Assembly: GCA_964016985.1 (NCBI GenBank)
Contig: OZ024824.1
Span: 46,979,168-47,043,167, forward strand
Source: Anodontia alba
Taxonomy: Eukaryota > Mollusca > Bivalvia > Lucinida > Lucinidae
Length of the DNA: 64,000 nucleotides
Reading direction: 5' to 3'
A program made the position numbers and the translations under genes. This document shows, piece by piece, positions 34,386 to 46,813 of this stretch; the stretch's first letter is position 1, and every line of letters begins with the position of its first letter. The notes under the pieces are model-generated. The model was not told the DNA's origin and did not search any database. It saw only the letters and a list, made by a program, of their open reading frames with translations.

Positions 34386-34716
34386 TTTGTTTGTTTGATT
34401 TGGGCTTAACGTCGCTTTCAACCTTTTTCAGTCATATCGCGACGGTGTCTGGATGTGGCAGGGAGCTCAATGCTCACTTTTAGAGTGCTGCCTCACTGAA
34501 ATATCACGCCCCAGACACTTTGACATGATATTCCACCCAGTCACATTATACTGACACTGAGCTGACCAGTTCTAGCTCTACTTTCTTAATGCTGAGCGCC
34601 AAGCGAAAGAGCAGCTGGTACCATTTTTAAAGTCTTTGGTATGACCCGGCCGGGGATCGAACCCGCAACCTCCCGGTCACAAAGCGGATGCTCTACCACT
34701 GAGCCACTGTGCCGGT
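34386..34716 (-). mobile_element. tRNA-derived SINE, family 1, full length
   Basis: 331 bp flanked by TTTAGGTCTGGGT on both sides (34,373-34,385 and 34,717-34,729). On the minus strand the head is tRNA-like with box A TGGCTCAGTGGTAGAGC and box B GGTTCGATCC. The body follows, and the tail is CGTTAAGCCCAAATCAAAC with CAAA repeats. A 5'-truncated relative lies at 38,841. The tail recalls bivalve tRNA-SINEs with a conserved 3' domain; family naming needs a database. Confidence 0.92.
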
Positions 34717-34884
34717 TTTAGGTCTGGGTAAGTAGCATACCAAATTTCAACTTCCTAGCATAAAAGGTACCCAAGTATCCTAGGATCATCATTTTAACAA
34801 ACTTGGTAGACCTTGAGTCCCTGATGCTATAAACCAAGATTCAGCCTCAAAGTTTTCTTGGTTCTGGAGAAGATTTTTAAGTGT

Positions 34885-35181
34885 TTGTTTGTGTTGAGGT
34901 TTTACGGCCCAGTCAACCCAATGGGGTCATGTCGAGCGCGGTCAGTTTACCTAACCACACGTTTACTGGGCAGGCTTAGTTCTCTAAGCGGTTAACCAGT
35001 ATTGTGCACATTCTTTCGCCAGAAACTGACAACTGCCCTTCTTGAATCAGCGGGAGAGAATGACCATAGAAAATATTTCACGATCAATCTCCACGAAAGA
35101 ATGTAACCGACCTCGGCGGGGGTTGAACCCGCGACCTGGTCTCGTTGGATGGCGCATCCAACTGAGCCACCGAGGCAGGCC
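34885..35181 (-). mobile_element. tRNA-derived SINE, family 2, full length
   Basis: 297 bp flanked by GATTTTTAAGTGT at 34,872-34,884 and 35,182-35,194. The minus-strand head carries box A TGGCTCAGTTGGATGCGC and box B GGGTTCAACCC. The tail is GTAAAACCTCAACACAAAC. Inserted only about 160 bp from SINE 1. A truncated copy is at 42,859. Confidence 0.92.
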
Positions 35182-35194
35182 GATTTTTAAGTGT

Positions 35195-35537
35195 CTTTAA
35201 CCATATATGGGCGTAGCAGCCATCTTGTTCAATGGTGCAGATCCATTTGAACAAACTGACAATACCCCTTCGACAGAAAGCTCAATGTGAAATATAGGGA
35301 AAATAGGTCAAGCTTTTTCAAAGAAGACGTTTAATGATTACAATATTTTATACATTTTTAGTCCATGGCAAGGGCAGATAACCCAGGGGGACAAAATTTT
35401 GATTGTAACTAAAGCCGTTGGCTACTTTGACCGTACGTTGTAAGTTTCAGAAATTATACATTTTTAGAAAATGATTTTTCAACATTTTCCCCATACAAAT
35501 GCAGAGAGGCATAAATTTGACTATGCCATAAAAAAAA
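35195..35537. repeat. T0-type repeat unit
   Basis: It continues the unit that begins near 34,785 and is interrupted by SINE 2. It matches 1-470: GCCATCTTGTTCAATGGTGC, AATACCCCTTCGACAGAA, ATTTTCCCCATACAAATGCA. H4 is inserted at its right edge. Confidence 0.7.
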
Positions 35538-38500
35538 CTAGACAAAGTGCCCAGTGGGGCACGTATACCCCCGACCAGAGCTACCGCCACTTTTTAAAGA
35601 GCACAAAGTATGTAGCTTTGACTCTGGAGATGGCAGTTGTATACTATATGTTATAACATTGAAAAAATTCAATCACACATAATATGAAGTCCTTGACCTC
35701 AAAGGTCAGGCACAGGTGCAGGGATTGAGCTAAATAAAACTTTAGCCCTATAACTATCACCATATACCAGTGAAATCAATCAGTCCTTATAATATAAGCA
35801 AAAATGACATTTGTATGAAAAGTCTGTGACCTTGACTTAAAAGCCATGCCCCAGCTTGGGGATGGTGCCAAGAAAAACTTTAAACCTATATATACCATCA
35901 TGCTTAATATTAATGAAACCAACAAAAGGGTCTTCATAATATAGCTATATAAATTTTAATGAAAATTTTAAGGTGACCTGCCTACTCAATGCCCTCTACA
36001 TATCGGTAAAGTATCACAAAAATATCTTAAAGAATTTTTAGAGTTATTGCCCGCTCAAGATTTAAATAACTAAGGGAGACAACTGCAGAATGGAGTCAGT
36101 TAGAGTGTCATTCTTGAATGTGATATGCCAACTCAATGTCCTCAACATACTAGTGAAGTATCATGAAAATATCTTAACGTGTTTTAAAGTTATGGTTCGC
36201 ACAAAATTTTTACAATTCTTGAGACAATGGGAGATAACTCATGGACCAAGTCAGATAGAGTTGTCTTTCTTGTACCTGACACCAATACCAAATGCCCTCT
36301 ACAACCTGACAGTTTCCTGAAAATAGCTCTAAGGGTAATTAGGAGTTATGGGGTGCACAATAATGCGTTTATGGACAGACAGACGGATGGACGGATGGAT
36401 TTCATGATGATAGCTATATCCCCTAAACCTCTCGGTAGGAGGATAAAGAAACTCAACAAAAGGTCTTGATGATATAGCTATATAAACTTAGATGCAAATT
36501 TTTTTACTTTTATATGAAATTTCTAAGTCTGTGACCTTGACCTCAAGGTCATACCCGGGGATGGGGATGATGCTGAATAAAACTCTAGACCTATATCTAC
36601 CAACATGTAAAATATAAACGAAATTCCTCAAAGGATCTTGATGGTATAGCTATATAAACATAAAAACCAACAATTTTGACTTATTTATGAAAATTCTTAG
36701 TCCGTGACCTTGACCCCAAGGTTATCCCCAGGGATAGGGTTGGTGCTGATAAAAACTTATGCCCTAATATCTACCATCAGGCCAAATACGAATGAAATAC
36801 ATCAAAGGGTCTTCATAATATAAGGTCTTATAAACTTTAACATAAAAACATTGACCCTAAGACAAAAATAAAGTATGAAGGAATAATGCTTCAACGGATG
36901 GACGGACAGACAAACAGATTCCTTGCTGATAGCTATATCCACTAAACCTTTCCGTTAGGGGGTAATGAAATTTAACAAAAGGTCTTGATGATATGGCTAT
37001 ATAAACTTAAACGCAAAATTTTTTACTTTTATATGAAAATTCTAAGTTCGTGACCTTGACCTCGGTCACACCCGGGGTGGGGATCATGCGGAGTAAGACT
37101 CTAGGCTGATATCTAGCAACATGTCAAATATAAATAAAATTCCTCAAGGGTCTTGATGATATAGCTATATAAACTCAAACACAAAAATTTTGACTTTTTT
37201 ATGAAAATTCTAAGTCTGTGACCTTGACCCAAAGGTCACCCATGGGGTGGGGATGGTGCTGATAAAAACTTTAGACCTATATCTACCATCATGCCAAATA
37301 TGAATGAAATCCATCAAAGGGTCTTCAAAATATGAGGTCTTATAAACTTTAACGTAAAAACTTTGACCGTAAGACAAAATAAATTATGAACGAATAATGC
37401 TTCAACGGATGGATGGACAGACAAACAGATTCCTTGCTGATAGCTATATCCACTCAAACTTTCAATTAGGGGATAATGAAATTTAACAAAAGGTTTTGAT
37501 GATATGGCTATATAAACTTAAACGCAAAATTTTTTACTTTTATATGAAAATTCTAAGTGTGACCTTGATCTCGGTCACACCCTGGGTGGGGATCATGCGG
37601 AGTAAGACTCTGTGACCTTGACCTCGATCACACCCTGGGTGGGAATCATGCGGAGTAAGACTCTAAGCCGATATCTAGCAACATGTCAAATATAAATGAA
37701 ATTCCTCAAGGGTCTTGATGATATAGCTATATAAACTTAAACACAAACATTTTGACTTTTTTATGAAAATTCTAAGTCTGTGACCTTGACCCCAAGGTCA
37801 CCCCCAGGGTGGGGATGGTGCTAATAAAAACTTTAGACCTATATCTACCATCATGCCAAATATGAATGAAATCCATGAAAGGGTCTTCAAAATATGAGGT
37901 CTTATAAACTTTAACGTAAAAACTTTGACCCTAAGACAAAAATAAAGTATGAACGAATAATGCTTCAACGGATGGACGGACAGAGAAACAGATTCCTTGC
38001 TGATAGCTATATCCGCTCGAACTTTCAATTAGGGGATAATGAAATTTAACAAAAGGTCTTGATGATATGGCTATATAAACTTAAACGCAAAAGTTTTTAC
38101 TTTTATATGAAAATTCTAAGTTCGTGACCTTGACCTTGGTCACACCCGGGATGGGGATCATGCGGAGTAAGACTCTAGGCCGATATCTAGCAACATGTCA
38201 AATATAAATGAAATTCCTAAAGGGTCTTGATGATATAGCTATATAAACTTAAACACAAAAAACTTCGACTTTTTTATGAAAATTCTAAGTCCGTGACCTT
38301 GACCCCAAGGTCACCCCCAGGGTGGGGATGGTGCTGATAAAAACTTTAGACCTATATCTACCATCATGCCAAATATGAATGAAATCCATCAAAGGGTCTT
38401 CAAATTATGAGGTCTTATAAACTTTAACGCAAAAACTTTGACACTGTGACGGAAAGACTAACGAACGAACCAACGTACGAACGAACGAACGTACGTACGA

Positions 38501-38577
38501 ACTGAAAAGCGAAAACTATACACCTCCACATACTTCGTATGTCGGGGGTATAAATACTTCATATATCGGGGGTATAA
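35538..38577 (-). mobile_element. Helitron-like tandem-repeat element H4
   Basis: The minus-strand 3' end (left) is the hairpin GTGCCC-CACT-GGGCAC, then TTTGTCTAG before a T, the classical Helitron terminus. The 5' end (right) is TTATACCCCCGATATATG, repeated once as TTTATACCCCCGACATACG. The interior repeats units of about 280 bp with GTGACCTTGACCTCAAGGTC or close variants, GATGATATAGCTATATAAAC and GGGTCTTCAAAATATGAGG. A GAACGAACGTACGTACG microsatellite lies at 38,459-38,500. No coding capacity. Confidence 0.85.
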
Positions 38578-38840
38578 TAAAACGGGAAATGATAATACCC
38601 CGCCATTATTATGTGGCAGGCAGATAACTGTCAAAAATTGACGAAATTTGCCAATGAGCAATCCCAAAGCAGATCTCCACAATGTAACTTCACATATCAA
38701 ATTTAGTGAAAATCCATTGAGATTTACTCAAGTTATTGTCCTGAAAGTAAAATAAGGATGCATTGCAGGCAGATAACTGTCAAAAATTGACGAAATTTGT
38801 CCATTAGCAATCCCAAAGCAGATCTCCACAATATGAATGC

Positions 38841-39110
38841 TTTGTTTGTTTGTTTGATTTGGGCTTAACGTCGCTTTCAACAATCTTTCAGTCATATCGC
38901 GACAGTGTCTGGATGTGGCAGGGAGCTCAATGCTCACTTTTAGAGTGCTGCCGCACTGAAATATCACGCCCCAGACACTTTGACATGATATTCCACCCAG
39001 TCACATTATACTGACACTGAGCTGACCAGTTCTGATTCCTAGCTCTACTTTCTTAATGCTAAGCGCCAAGTGAAAGAGCAGCTAGTACCATTTTTAAAGT
39101 CTTTGGTATT
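38841..39110 (-). mobile_element. SINE family 1, 5'-truncated copy
   Basis: Flanked by AATATGAATGC at 38,830-38,840 and 39,111-39,121. It matches the body and tail of 34,386-34,716 but lacks the tRNA-like head, as expected from incomplete target-primed reverse transcription. Confidence 0.92.
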
Positions 39111-39249
39111 AATATGAATGCACATATCAAATTTGGTGAAAATCCATTGATATTTACTAAAGTTATCATCAATAAATGAAAATATGGACGTGTTGCAGGC
39201 AGATAACTCTGTCAAAAATTGGCCAAATTAGCCCATTAGTAATTCCTAA

Positions 39250-41142
39250 CTAGAACAGTGTTTTCGGAGGAAAACGTATGTCCCCCCACCAGTTTGAACA
39301 GACATATTGTTAAAATAGATTGTATCTATAAAAAAACTCAAGGTCACAATATACCTATATGTAAGTTTGGTCAAAATTCATCCATTCCTCAATGAGATAG
39401 GGTGCTGACAAGCCATTTTCTAAAATCATAGCCCTTGTGTAACCTGGAAAATGGGATCAAGGTCACAAAAATCTAATCAGTTCTTGTCTCTATCTCAACA
39501 ATATAGCTGTGCAAGTTTGGTCAAAGTCCATCCATTCATTCAGCAGACAGCGTGCAGACATGCCATTATCCAACAATCTGAGCCCTCCTGCGACTTTGAA
39601 AATGGGGTCAAGGTCACCAAAATAATATAAGTTATTTTCCATGCCACAACAATTTGGCTGTGCAAGTTTAGTTAAAATCCATCCATTCCTTCAAGAGATA
39701 AGTGCTGACAAGCTGTTTTCCAACAATCTAAGCCCTCCTGTGACCTTGAAAATGGGGTAAGGTCACCAAAATCTAATTAGTTCTTTTCTATGTCCTAAAA
39801 ATATAGCTGTGCAAGTCTGGTCGAAATCTACTCATTCTTTCAGGAGACAAGGTGCAGACAAGCCATTTTCCACCAATCTAAGCCTTAGTGTGACCTTGAA
39901 AATGGGGTCAAGGTCGTCAAAATCTAAACAGTTCTTTACCATGTCTCAACAATTAAGATGTAGAAGTTTGGTCAAAATCCATTCATTCTTTTAGGAGATA
40001 GGGTGCAGACAAGCAATTTTCCAACAATCTAAGCCCTCCTGTGACCTTGAAAAGGGGATCAAGGCACAAAAAATCTAATCAGTTCTTGTCTCTGTCTCAA
40101 CAATATAGCTGTGCAAGTTTGGTTAAAATCCATCCATTCATTCAGAAGATAGCGTGCAGACAAGCCATTATCCAACAATCTGAGCCCTCCTGCGACCTTG
40201 AAAATGGGGTCAAGGTCACCAAAATAAAATAAGTTATTTTCCATGCCGCAACAATTTGGCTGTGCAAGTTTAGTTAAAATCCATCCATTCCTTCAAGAGA
40301 TAAGTGCAGACAAGCTATTTTCCAACAATCTAAGCCCTCCTGTGACCTTGAAAATGGGGTCAAGGTCACCAAAATCTAATCAGTTCTTTTCCATGTCTTA
40401 AAAATATAGCTGTGCGAGTCTGGTCGAAATCTACTCATTCTTTCAGGAGACAAGGTGCAGACAAGCCATTTTCCACCAATCTAAGCCTTAGTGTGACTTT
40501 GAAAATGGGGTCAAGGTCATCAAAATCTAAACAGTTCTTTCCCATGTCTCAACAATTAAGATGTAGAAGTTTGGTCAAAATCCATTCATTCTTTTAGGAG
40601 ATAGGGTGCAGACAAGGAATTTTCCAACAATCTAAGCCCTCCTGTGACCTTGAAAAGGGGTCAAGGTCACCATAATCTAAGCAGTTATTTTACATGTCCC
40701 AGCATTGTAGATGTGCAAGTTTGGTCAAAATCTATTCATTCCTACAAGAGATAGGGTGCGGACAAGCCATTTTCCAACAAATCTAAGCCCTCCTGTGCCC
40801 TTGAGAATGGGGTCAAGGTCACCAAAATCTAATCATTTCTTTTACATGTCCCAGCATTGTAGATGTGCAAGTTTGATCAAAATCTATTCATTCCTACAAG
40901 AGATAGGGTGCGGACAAGCCATTTTCCAACAATCTAAGCCCTCCTGTGACCTTGAAAATGGGGTCAAGGTCACCAAAATCTAATCAGCATTTTCTCCCTC
41001 CGAATGATATATTTGTGTAAGTTTGGCTAAAATATGTCCATTCAATAAGGAGATAGAGTGCGGACAAGAGGCTACGCCGACGGGATCCGCACTAAAAACA
41101 ATATGCCCCCCCCCCCCCCCCCACCACGGTGGGGGGACATAA
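39250..41142 (-). mobile_element. Helitron-like tandem-repeat element H3
   Basis: Inserted between A and T of a 135-bp repeat unit; a sister unit at 41,216-41,360 shows the uninterrupted order. The minus-strand 3' end is the hairpin GTTTTC-CTCC-GAAAAC then ACTGTTCTAG. The 5' end is TTATGTCCCCCCACCGTGGT. The interior is about 11 units of about 151 bp containing GTGACCTTGAAAATGGGGTC, AAGGTCACCAAAATCTAATC, GTGCAAGTTTGGTCAAAATC and ATCCATTCATTC. Confidence 0.9.
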
Positions 41143-41399
41143 TTAGGTCTCCACAATATCAATGCACACACCAAGTTTGGTGAAAATCCATTGATATTTA
41201 CTAAAGTTATCAACCAGAAATGAAACTAGATGTTATCGCGAGCAGATAACTGTCAGAAATTTGCCCATTACAATCCCAAACCAGATCTCCACAATATCAA
41301 TGCACACACCGAGTTTAATGAAAATCCATTGACATTTACTCAAGTTATCATCTGGAAATGACAATACGGACGGACGAATGATAGACAGATAGACGGACA

Positions 41400-41948
41400 C
41401 ATGGACAGCCAACATGATTTATATTATTGTAATTAAATTGTTCGTGGGTCTTCTGTGCTAATTCCAAAATGGAAGAAATGTGCCCGAGACTGAAATGGAA
41501 ACCTACAAATTATTAATTGCAGCATCTAGATAATGGGCGCAGTTTGATCCAATTCTGCATATGTTACCCAAGTTACTTCCTGAGTAAAGAACAGGCTGCA
41601 CTGGGTTGTGCTGTCTGGTCGGCGTTTCCCCAGTTTGCGCAGGTTGTAGCTGCTGTCTAGTGCTAAACAGGCTGCGCTTGCCATATGCAGTCTGATCAGG
41701 GTCTCCATCTAGTATGTGCAAAGTGTAGTTTGGTGCGAAGAAGAACAGTGCAGGATCGGACTTGCCGATTTATAAAAAGTGCCGTACCATAGGGAATTGC
41801 GCCAGTCAATAAATATTAGAAGCCCACAAACATACGCACGAACATACAGGTGCGCAAGCATCCACAGATATATGCATGTAATTGAGTATGTAATTGAATA
41901 CATGCACATGTACACAATTTTGTAGCATAATTAATTAAGGTAGAAATG
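41400..41948. other. Intron sequence, low repeat content
   Basis: No element ends or coding exons recognised; 41,515-41,720 has scattered GC-richer words (CAGGCTGCACTGG, CAGGCTGCGCTTG) suggestive of a diverged repeat. Confidence 0.45.
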
Positions 41949-42858
41949 AAAATTGTCAATAAGCAGCACTTATTCGATACCCCCCACATAAAGCATAAAA
42001 CATTTTTATATCAAAATTTAAGTTTCAAAGTGCCGGCGTGACCTTGAAAATAAAGTCAAGGTCACCAAAATCTGATAAAATAAAATTATTAAGCAAGATA
42101 CACAGGAAAAACAAAAGTATTACAAACAATAAAGAATTACAATTTCAAAGTGCCGGCGTGACTTTGAAAATAAAGTCAAGGTCACCAAAATGTGATAAAA
42201 TAAAATTATTAAGCAAGATACACAGGAAAAACAAAAGTATTACAAACAATAAAGAATTACAAAGGGGAATAACTATAACAGTATTGATCCCTTGATCATT
42301 CTTTTTCTGAAGCAGCAACATCTCATGAATATGAACATTCAAGCAAAATATCTTAAGATTCCTAATAATATTAATCAAGATATGCAGGAAAAAAGATAGA
42401 GTGCACACAAGGCTCAATTTTTGAGTATTTAAAATGTAGTGACCTTGAAAATAAGGTTAAGGTCACCAAAATCTAATCACTTCTTTCCCCAATCCTCATA
42501 ATGTATCTGTGCTAGTTATCAAAATTTAACTGCAGCGATTCAAAGTGTCAGTATGACCTTGAAAATGAGGTCCAGGTCACCAAAATCTAATCACTATTTC
42601 CCAATATCGTCCCAATGATGTATCTGTGCTAGCTTGAACAAATTCCATCTAATGATTCATGAGATAGGGTGCACACAAGGGTCATTTTTAGTTTTTTACA
42701 ATGTAGTGACCTTGAAAATAATCACTTCTTTCCAATGTCCTAATGGTATATCTGCTAGTTTGTTAAAATTACAGCCAATGGTTCAAGATATAGTGTGCAC
42801 ACAAGCTTTTTTCTATCAAAATTTGAGTTTCAAAGTGCCGGTGTGACCTTGAAAAGGA

Positions 42859-43119
42859 GGTTTTGTTTGTGTTGAGGTTTTACGGCCCAGTCAACCCAAT
42901 GGGGTCATGTCGAGCGCGGTCAGTTTACCTAACCACACGTTTACTGGGCAGGCTTAGTCCTCTAAGCCGTTAACCAGTATTGTGCACATTCTTTCGCCAG
43001 AAACTGACAACTGCCCTTCTTGAATCAGCGGAAGGGAGAGAATGACCGTAGAAACTATTTCATGATCAATCTCCACGAAAGAATGTTGCCGACCTCAGTG
43101 GGGGTTGAACCCGCGACCT
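42859..43119 (-). mobile_element. SINE family 2, 5'-truncated copy
   Basis: Flanked by CCTTGAAAAGGA at 42,847-42,858 and 43,120-43,131. It matches 34,885-35,181 but stops inside box B (GGTTGAACCC), so it lacks most of the tRNA-like head. Confidence 0.92.
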
Positions 43120-43750
43120 CCTTGAAAAGGAAGTAAAGGTCACCAAAATCTAACTGTTTCTTTCCCCAATCCCAATGATATATCTGTGCTAGTTTGGTCC
43201 AATTTCATTATTGATTCATGAGAAAGAGTGCACACAAACTCACTTATTGAGTATTTATAATGTAGTGACCTTGAAAATAAGGTCAAGGTCACCAAACTCT
43301 AACCACTTCTTTACCCCATCCTGATGATGTATCTGTTTTAGTTTGGTCAAATTCCAGCCATGGGTTAAAGAGATAGTGTGCACATAAACTTTTTACAAGG
43401 CTCATTTTTTGAGTCTTTATAATGTAGTGACCTTGAAAATGAGGTCAAGGTCACAAATATCTAATCACTGCTTTCCCATGTCCTAACAATGTATCTGTGC
43501 TACTTTGTTAAAATTCCAGCTATTGGTTCAAGATATAGTGTGCACAGAAGTTTTTTCTATCAAAATTTGAGTTTCAAAGTGCCAGTGTGACCTTGAAAAC
43601 GAGACAAAGGTCACCAAAATCTAATCACTTCTTTCTCCAATCCCAATGATGTATCTGTGCTAATTTGATCAAATTCCATCTATTGATTCATGAGATAGAG
43701 TGCACACAATGTTCACTTTTTGAGTATTTATAATGTAGTGACCTTGAAAA

Positions 43751-46188
43751 CAAGAGGCCCATGGGCCACGACTCACTCACCTGAGTGACATAGCCACTGC
43801 AGATATTCAAATGTTATGCAACATTTTTCCAATCCTATCATTGCAACTAATGAAAGGATCATCATTTAAGCAGTTCTTAGTTTTGAAGAAGAATATATGG
43901 GCATGACAGTCAATGGAGTGTGATCATTTGAACAAACTCTTAATCACATTTCAACAGTAGGATCAATGTGGAATTTGGTGGAAATTTGCTAAGTGGTTTC
44001 TGAAGAGTTGTTTAACAATATCATGATTTTATACATATAAACAGCACAGGGGCAGGTAAACATAATAAAAGTCAAAAAGATTACCTTTCGAAACACAGAA
44101 CTCACTATGGATTAGAAAATGGGAGTCTCGGTTTTGACTCTTCATAAGCAGTAATGAAGTTTGCAACACTGCTTACTGGGGTTATGGAGGAGTTGTCATT
44201 TAAAAAATTCATATTTTAAAATTTAATGTTGCCATGGCAACCAAACAATATAGTCACTGGTCATAAAATACATAAACTGGGTAGACAATCATCCAATGAT
44301 CATAACTGCCAAATACGGTTCACATCACTTCATTGGTTATGGAGAAAATGCAATTTAACCATTTTCTCATTATAAGTCTATGGGAGTTTTCTGTTGCCAT
44401 GGCAACCAAACCAAGAGGCAGACTGGCAGACTTTTAGCTATTTTCAATTACCCTTATCCATTTAAATTAGAGAGTCCTACTGCCTAAGTGGTTTTGGAGG
44501 AGTAACCATTAATTTTTTTTTTGATTTAATTTTGCCATGGAAACCAAACAAAATGGCCACTGGTCATGAAATGCACAAACTGGGTAGACAATCATCAAAT
44601 GATCATAACTGCCAAATATGGTTCACATCACTTCGCTGGTTATGAAGAAAATGCATGAAGTAAATGCAATTTAACCATTTTTCCATTATAAGTCTATGGG
44701 AGCTTTCTGTTGCCATGGCAACCAAACCAAGAGGCAGATCAACATAATTTTAGCTATTTTGAATTGTCCTTATCCAAGCAATGTTTGTATAAAATTAGAG
44801 TCATACTGCTTCAGTGGGTTTGGAGGAGAGGTCATTTAAAAAATTCATTTTTAAAAATTTATTGTTGCCATGGCAACCGAACAAAATGGTCATTGGTCAT
44901 AAAACACATAAACTGGTTACACAATCATCAAATGATCATAACTGCCAAATATGGTTTAAATCACTTCAATGGTTCTTATGGAGGAAATGCAATTTAACCA
45001 TTTTCCCATTATAAGTCTATGGGAGCTTTCTGGTGCCATTGCATGCAAGCCAAGAGGCTGATCATCATACTTATAGCTATTTTGAATTGTCCTTTGTACA
45101 AAATTAGAGTCAAACTGCTTCAGTGGTTTTGGAGGAGATGTCACTTAAAAATTCCTGTTTTTAAAAAAATTTAATGCTGTCATGGCAACCAAACAAAATG
45201 GTCACTGGTCATAAAACACATAAACCGGGTAGACAATTATCCAATGATCATAACTGCCAAATATGGTTAACATCACTTCACTGGTTTTGGTGAAAATGCA
45301 ATTCAACCATTTTCCCATTATAAGTCTATGGGAGCTTTTTGTTGCCATGGCAACCAAACCGAGATGCAGATCACCATAATTTTACTTGAATTGTCCTTAT
45401 GTAAGCAACATTTGTACAAAATTAGAGTCATATTGCTTCAGTGGTTTTGGAGGAGATGTCATTTCAAAAAATCCATTTTTAAAATTTAATGTTGCCATGG
45501 CAACCAAACAAAATGGTCATTGGTCATAAAACACATAAACTGCGTAGACAATCATCCAATGATCATAACTGCCAAATATGGTTCACATCACTTCAATGGT
45601 TATGGAGAAAATGTAATGTAACCATTTTCCCCTTATAAGTCTATGGGAGCTTTTTGTTGCCATGGCAACCAAACCAAGAGGCAGATCACCATATTTTTTC
45701 TTGAATTGTCCTTACCTAAGCAATATTTGTACAAAATTACAGTCATATTGCTTCAGTGGTTTTGGAGGAGATGTCATTTAAAAAAAACCATTTTTAAAAT
45801 TTAATGTTGCCATGGCAACCAAACAAAATGGCCATTGGTCATAAAACACATAAACTGGGTAGACAATCACCCAATGATCATAACTGCCAAATATGGTTCA
45901 CATCACTTCAATGGTTATGGAGAAAATGCAATGTAACAATTTTCCCAAAATAAGTCTATGGGAGCTTTCTGTTGCCATGGCAACCAAACCAAGTGGTAGA
46001 TCACCATAATTTTAACTATTTTAAAGGGCCCTAACCAAGCAACATTCTTACCATGTTACGGACAAATCGCTTCAGTGGTTTTGGAGAGTTGTCTTTTGAA
46101 AGTGTTAACAGATGGACGGACAACGGGACGGACGACAGACAAAAAGTGATCACTATAGCTCATCCTGAGCATAGCTCAGGTGAGCTAA
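43751..46188 (-). mobile_element. Helitron-like tandem-repeat element T3
   Basis: Inserted in an H7 unit between A and T: GTGACCTTGAAAA| on the left and |TTTGGTCAAGGTCACC on the right, reconstituting the unit. Plus-strand ends are CAAGAGGCCCATGGGCC and GCTCAGGTGAGCTAA. On the minus strand that is 5' TTAGCTCACC and 3' hairpin GGCCCATGGGCC then TCTTG. The interior repeats at roughly 300 bp: GTTGCCATGGCAACCAAAC, GGTCATAAAACACATAAACTG, GATCATAACTGCCAAATATG, ATTATAAGTCTATGGGAGC. A GGACGGACAACGGGACGG stretch lies before the right hairpin. Confidence 0.88.
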
Positions 46189-46813
46189 TTTGGTCAAGGT
46201 CACCAAAATCTAATCACTTCTTTCTCCCATCCTTATGATGCATCTGTGCTAGTCACCAAAATCTAATCACTTCTTTACCCAATCCCAATAATATATCTGT
46301 GTTAGTTTGGTCCAATTCCATCTATTGATACATGAGACAGAGTGCACACAAGACTCACTTATTGAATTTTTATAATGTAGTGACCTTGAAAATAAGGTCA
46401 AGGTCACCAAAATCCAATCAATTCTTTCCCCTATCCTTAGGATGCATCTGTGCTAGTTTGGTCAAATTTCAGCCATTGGTTAAAGAGATAATGTGCACAC
46501 AAACTTTTTACTGCATTGACAAGGCTCACTTTTTGAGTATTTATAATGTAGTGACCTTGAAAATAAGGTCAAGGCCACCAAAATCTAATCACTTCTTTCC
46601 CCCATCCTGATGATGTATCTGTGCTAGTTTGGTCAAATTCCAGCCAGAGATAGTGTGCACATAAACTTTTTACTGCATTAAGAAAAAAAATTACAAAGGG
46701 CAATAATTGGCCCCTAGCCCTTACTTTCTTTTATGTAGGTACACCTTATTGATATCAATGTGTCTGCTGAAATTGATGAATATCCTTCACTGCGTTTTCA
46801 AGATATTAGGAAA

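Larger units (their letters stand above)
38578..41400. repeat. Tandem-repeat array interrupted by a SINE and by H3
   Basis: Four units of about 135 bp: GGCAGATAACTGTCAAAAATTG, AATCCCAAAGCAGATCTCCA, TTTGGTGAAAATCCATTGA, TTTACTAAAGTTATCATC. Unit 2 is split by SINE 1b (38,841-39,110) and unit 3 by H3 (39,250-41,142). The array ends in GGACGGACGAATGATAGACA, again like the H elements. Confidence 0.75.
41949..46720 (-). repeat. Tandem-repeat array, probable Helitron-like element (H7), hosting T3 and a SINE
   Basis: The left edge has an AATAAG-TGCTG-CTTATT hairpin then GGTACCCCCC-like sequence on the plus strand (GATACCCCCCAC), as in the H elements. Units of roughly 150 bp contain GTGACCTTGAAAATAAGGTC, AAGGTCACCAAAATCTAATC, ATGATGTATCTGTGCTAG and AGTGTGCACACAA. 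The first two units (42,038-42,150 and 42,150-42,270) are almost identical. SINE 2b (42,859) and T3 (43,751) are inserted. Exact ends not proven. Confidence 0.65.

Noticed and set aside
34640..34716. A tRNA gene (box A and box B present)
   Set aside because: It is the head of a 331-bp SINE with a 13-bp target duplication and a CAAA-type tail.
35105..35181. A second tRNA gene
   Set aside because: Head of SINE family 2, flanked by GATTTTTAAGTGT on both sides.
39809..40983. Repeated similar frames of 60-90 codons
   Set aside because: Products of the H3 repeat unit, not genes.
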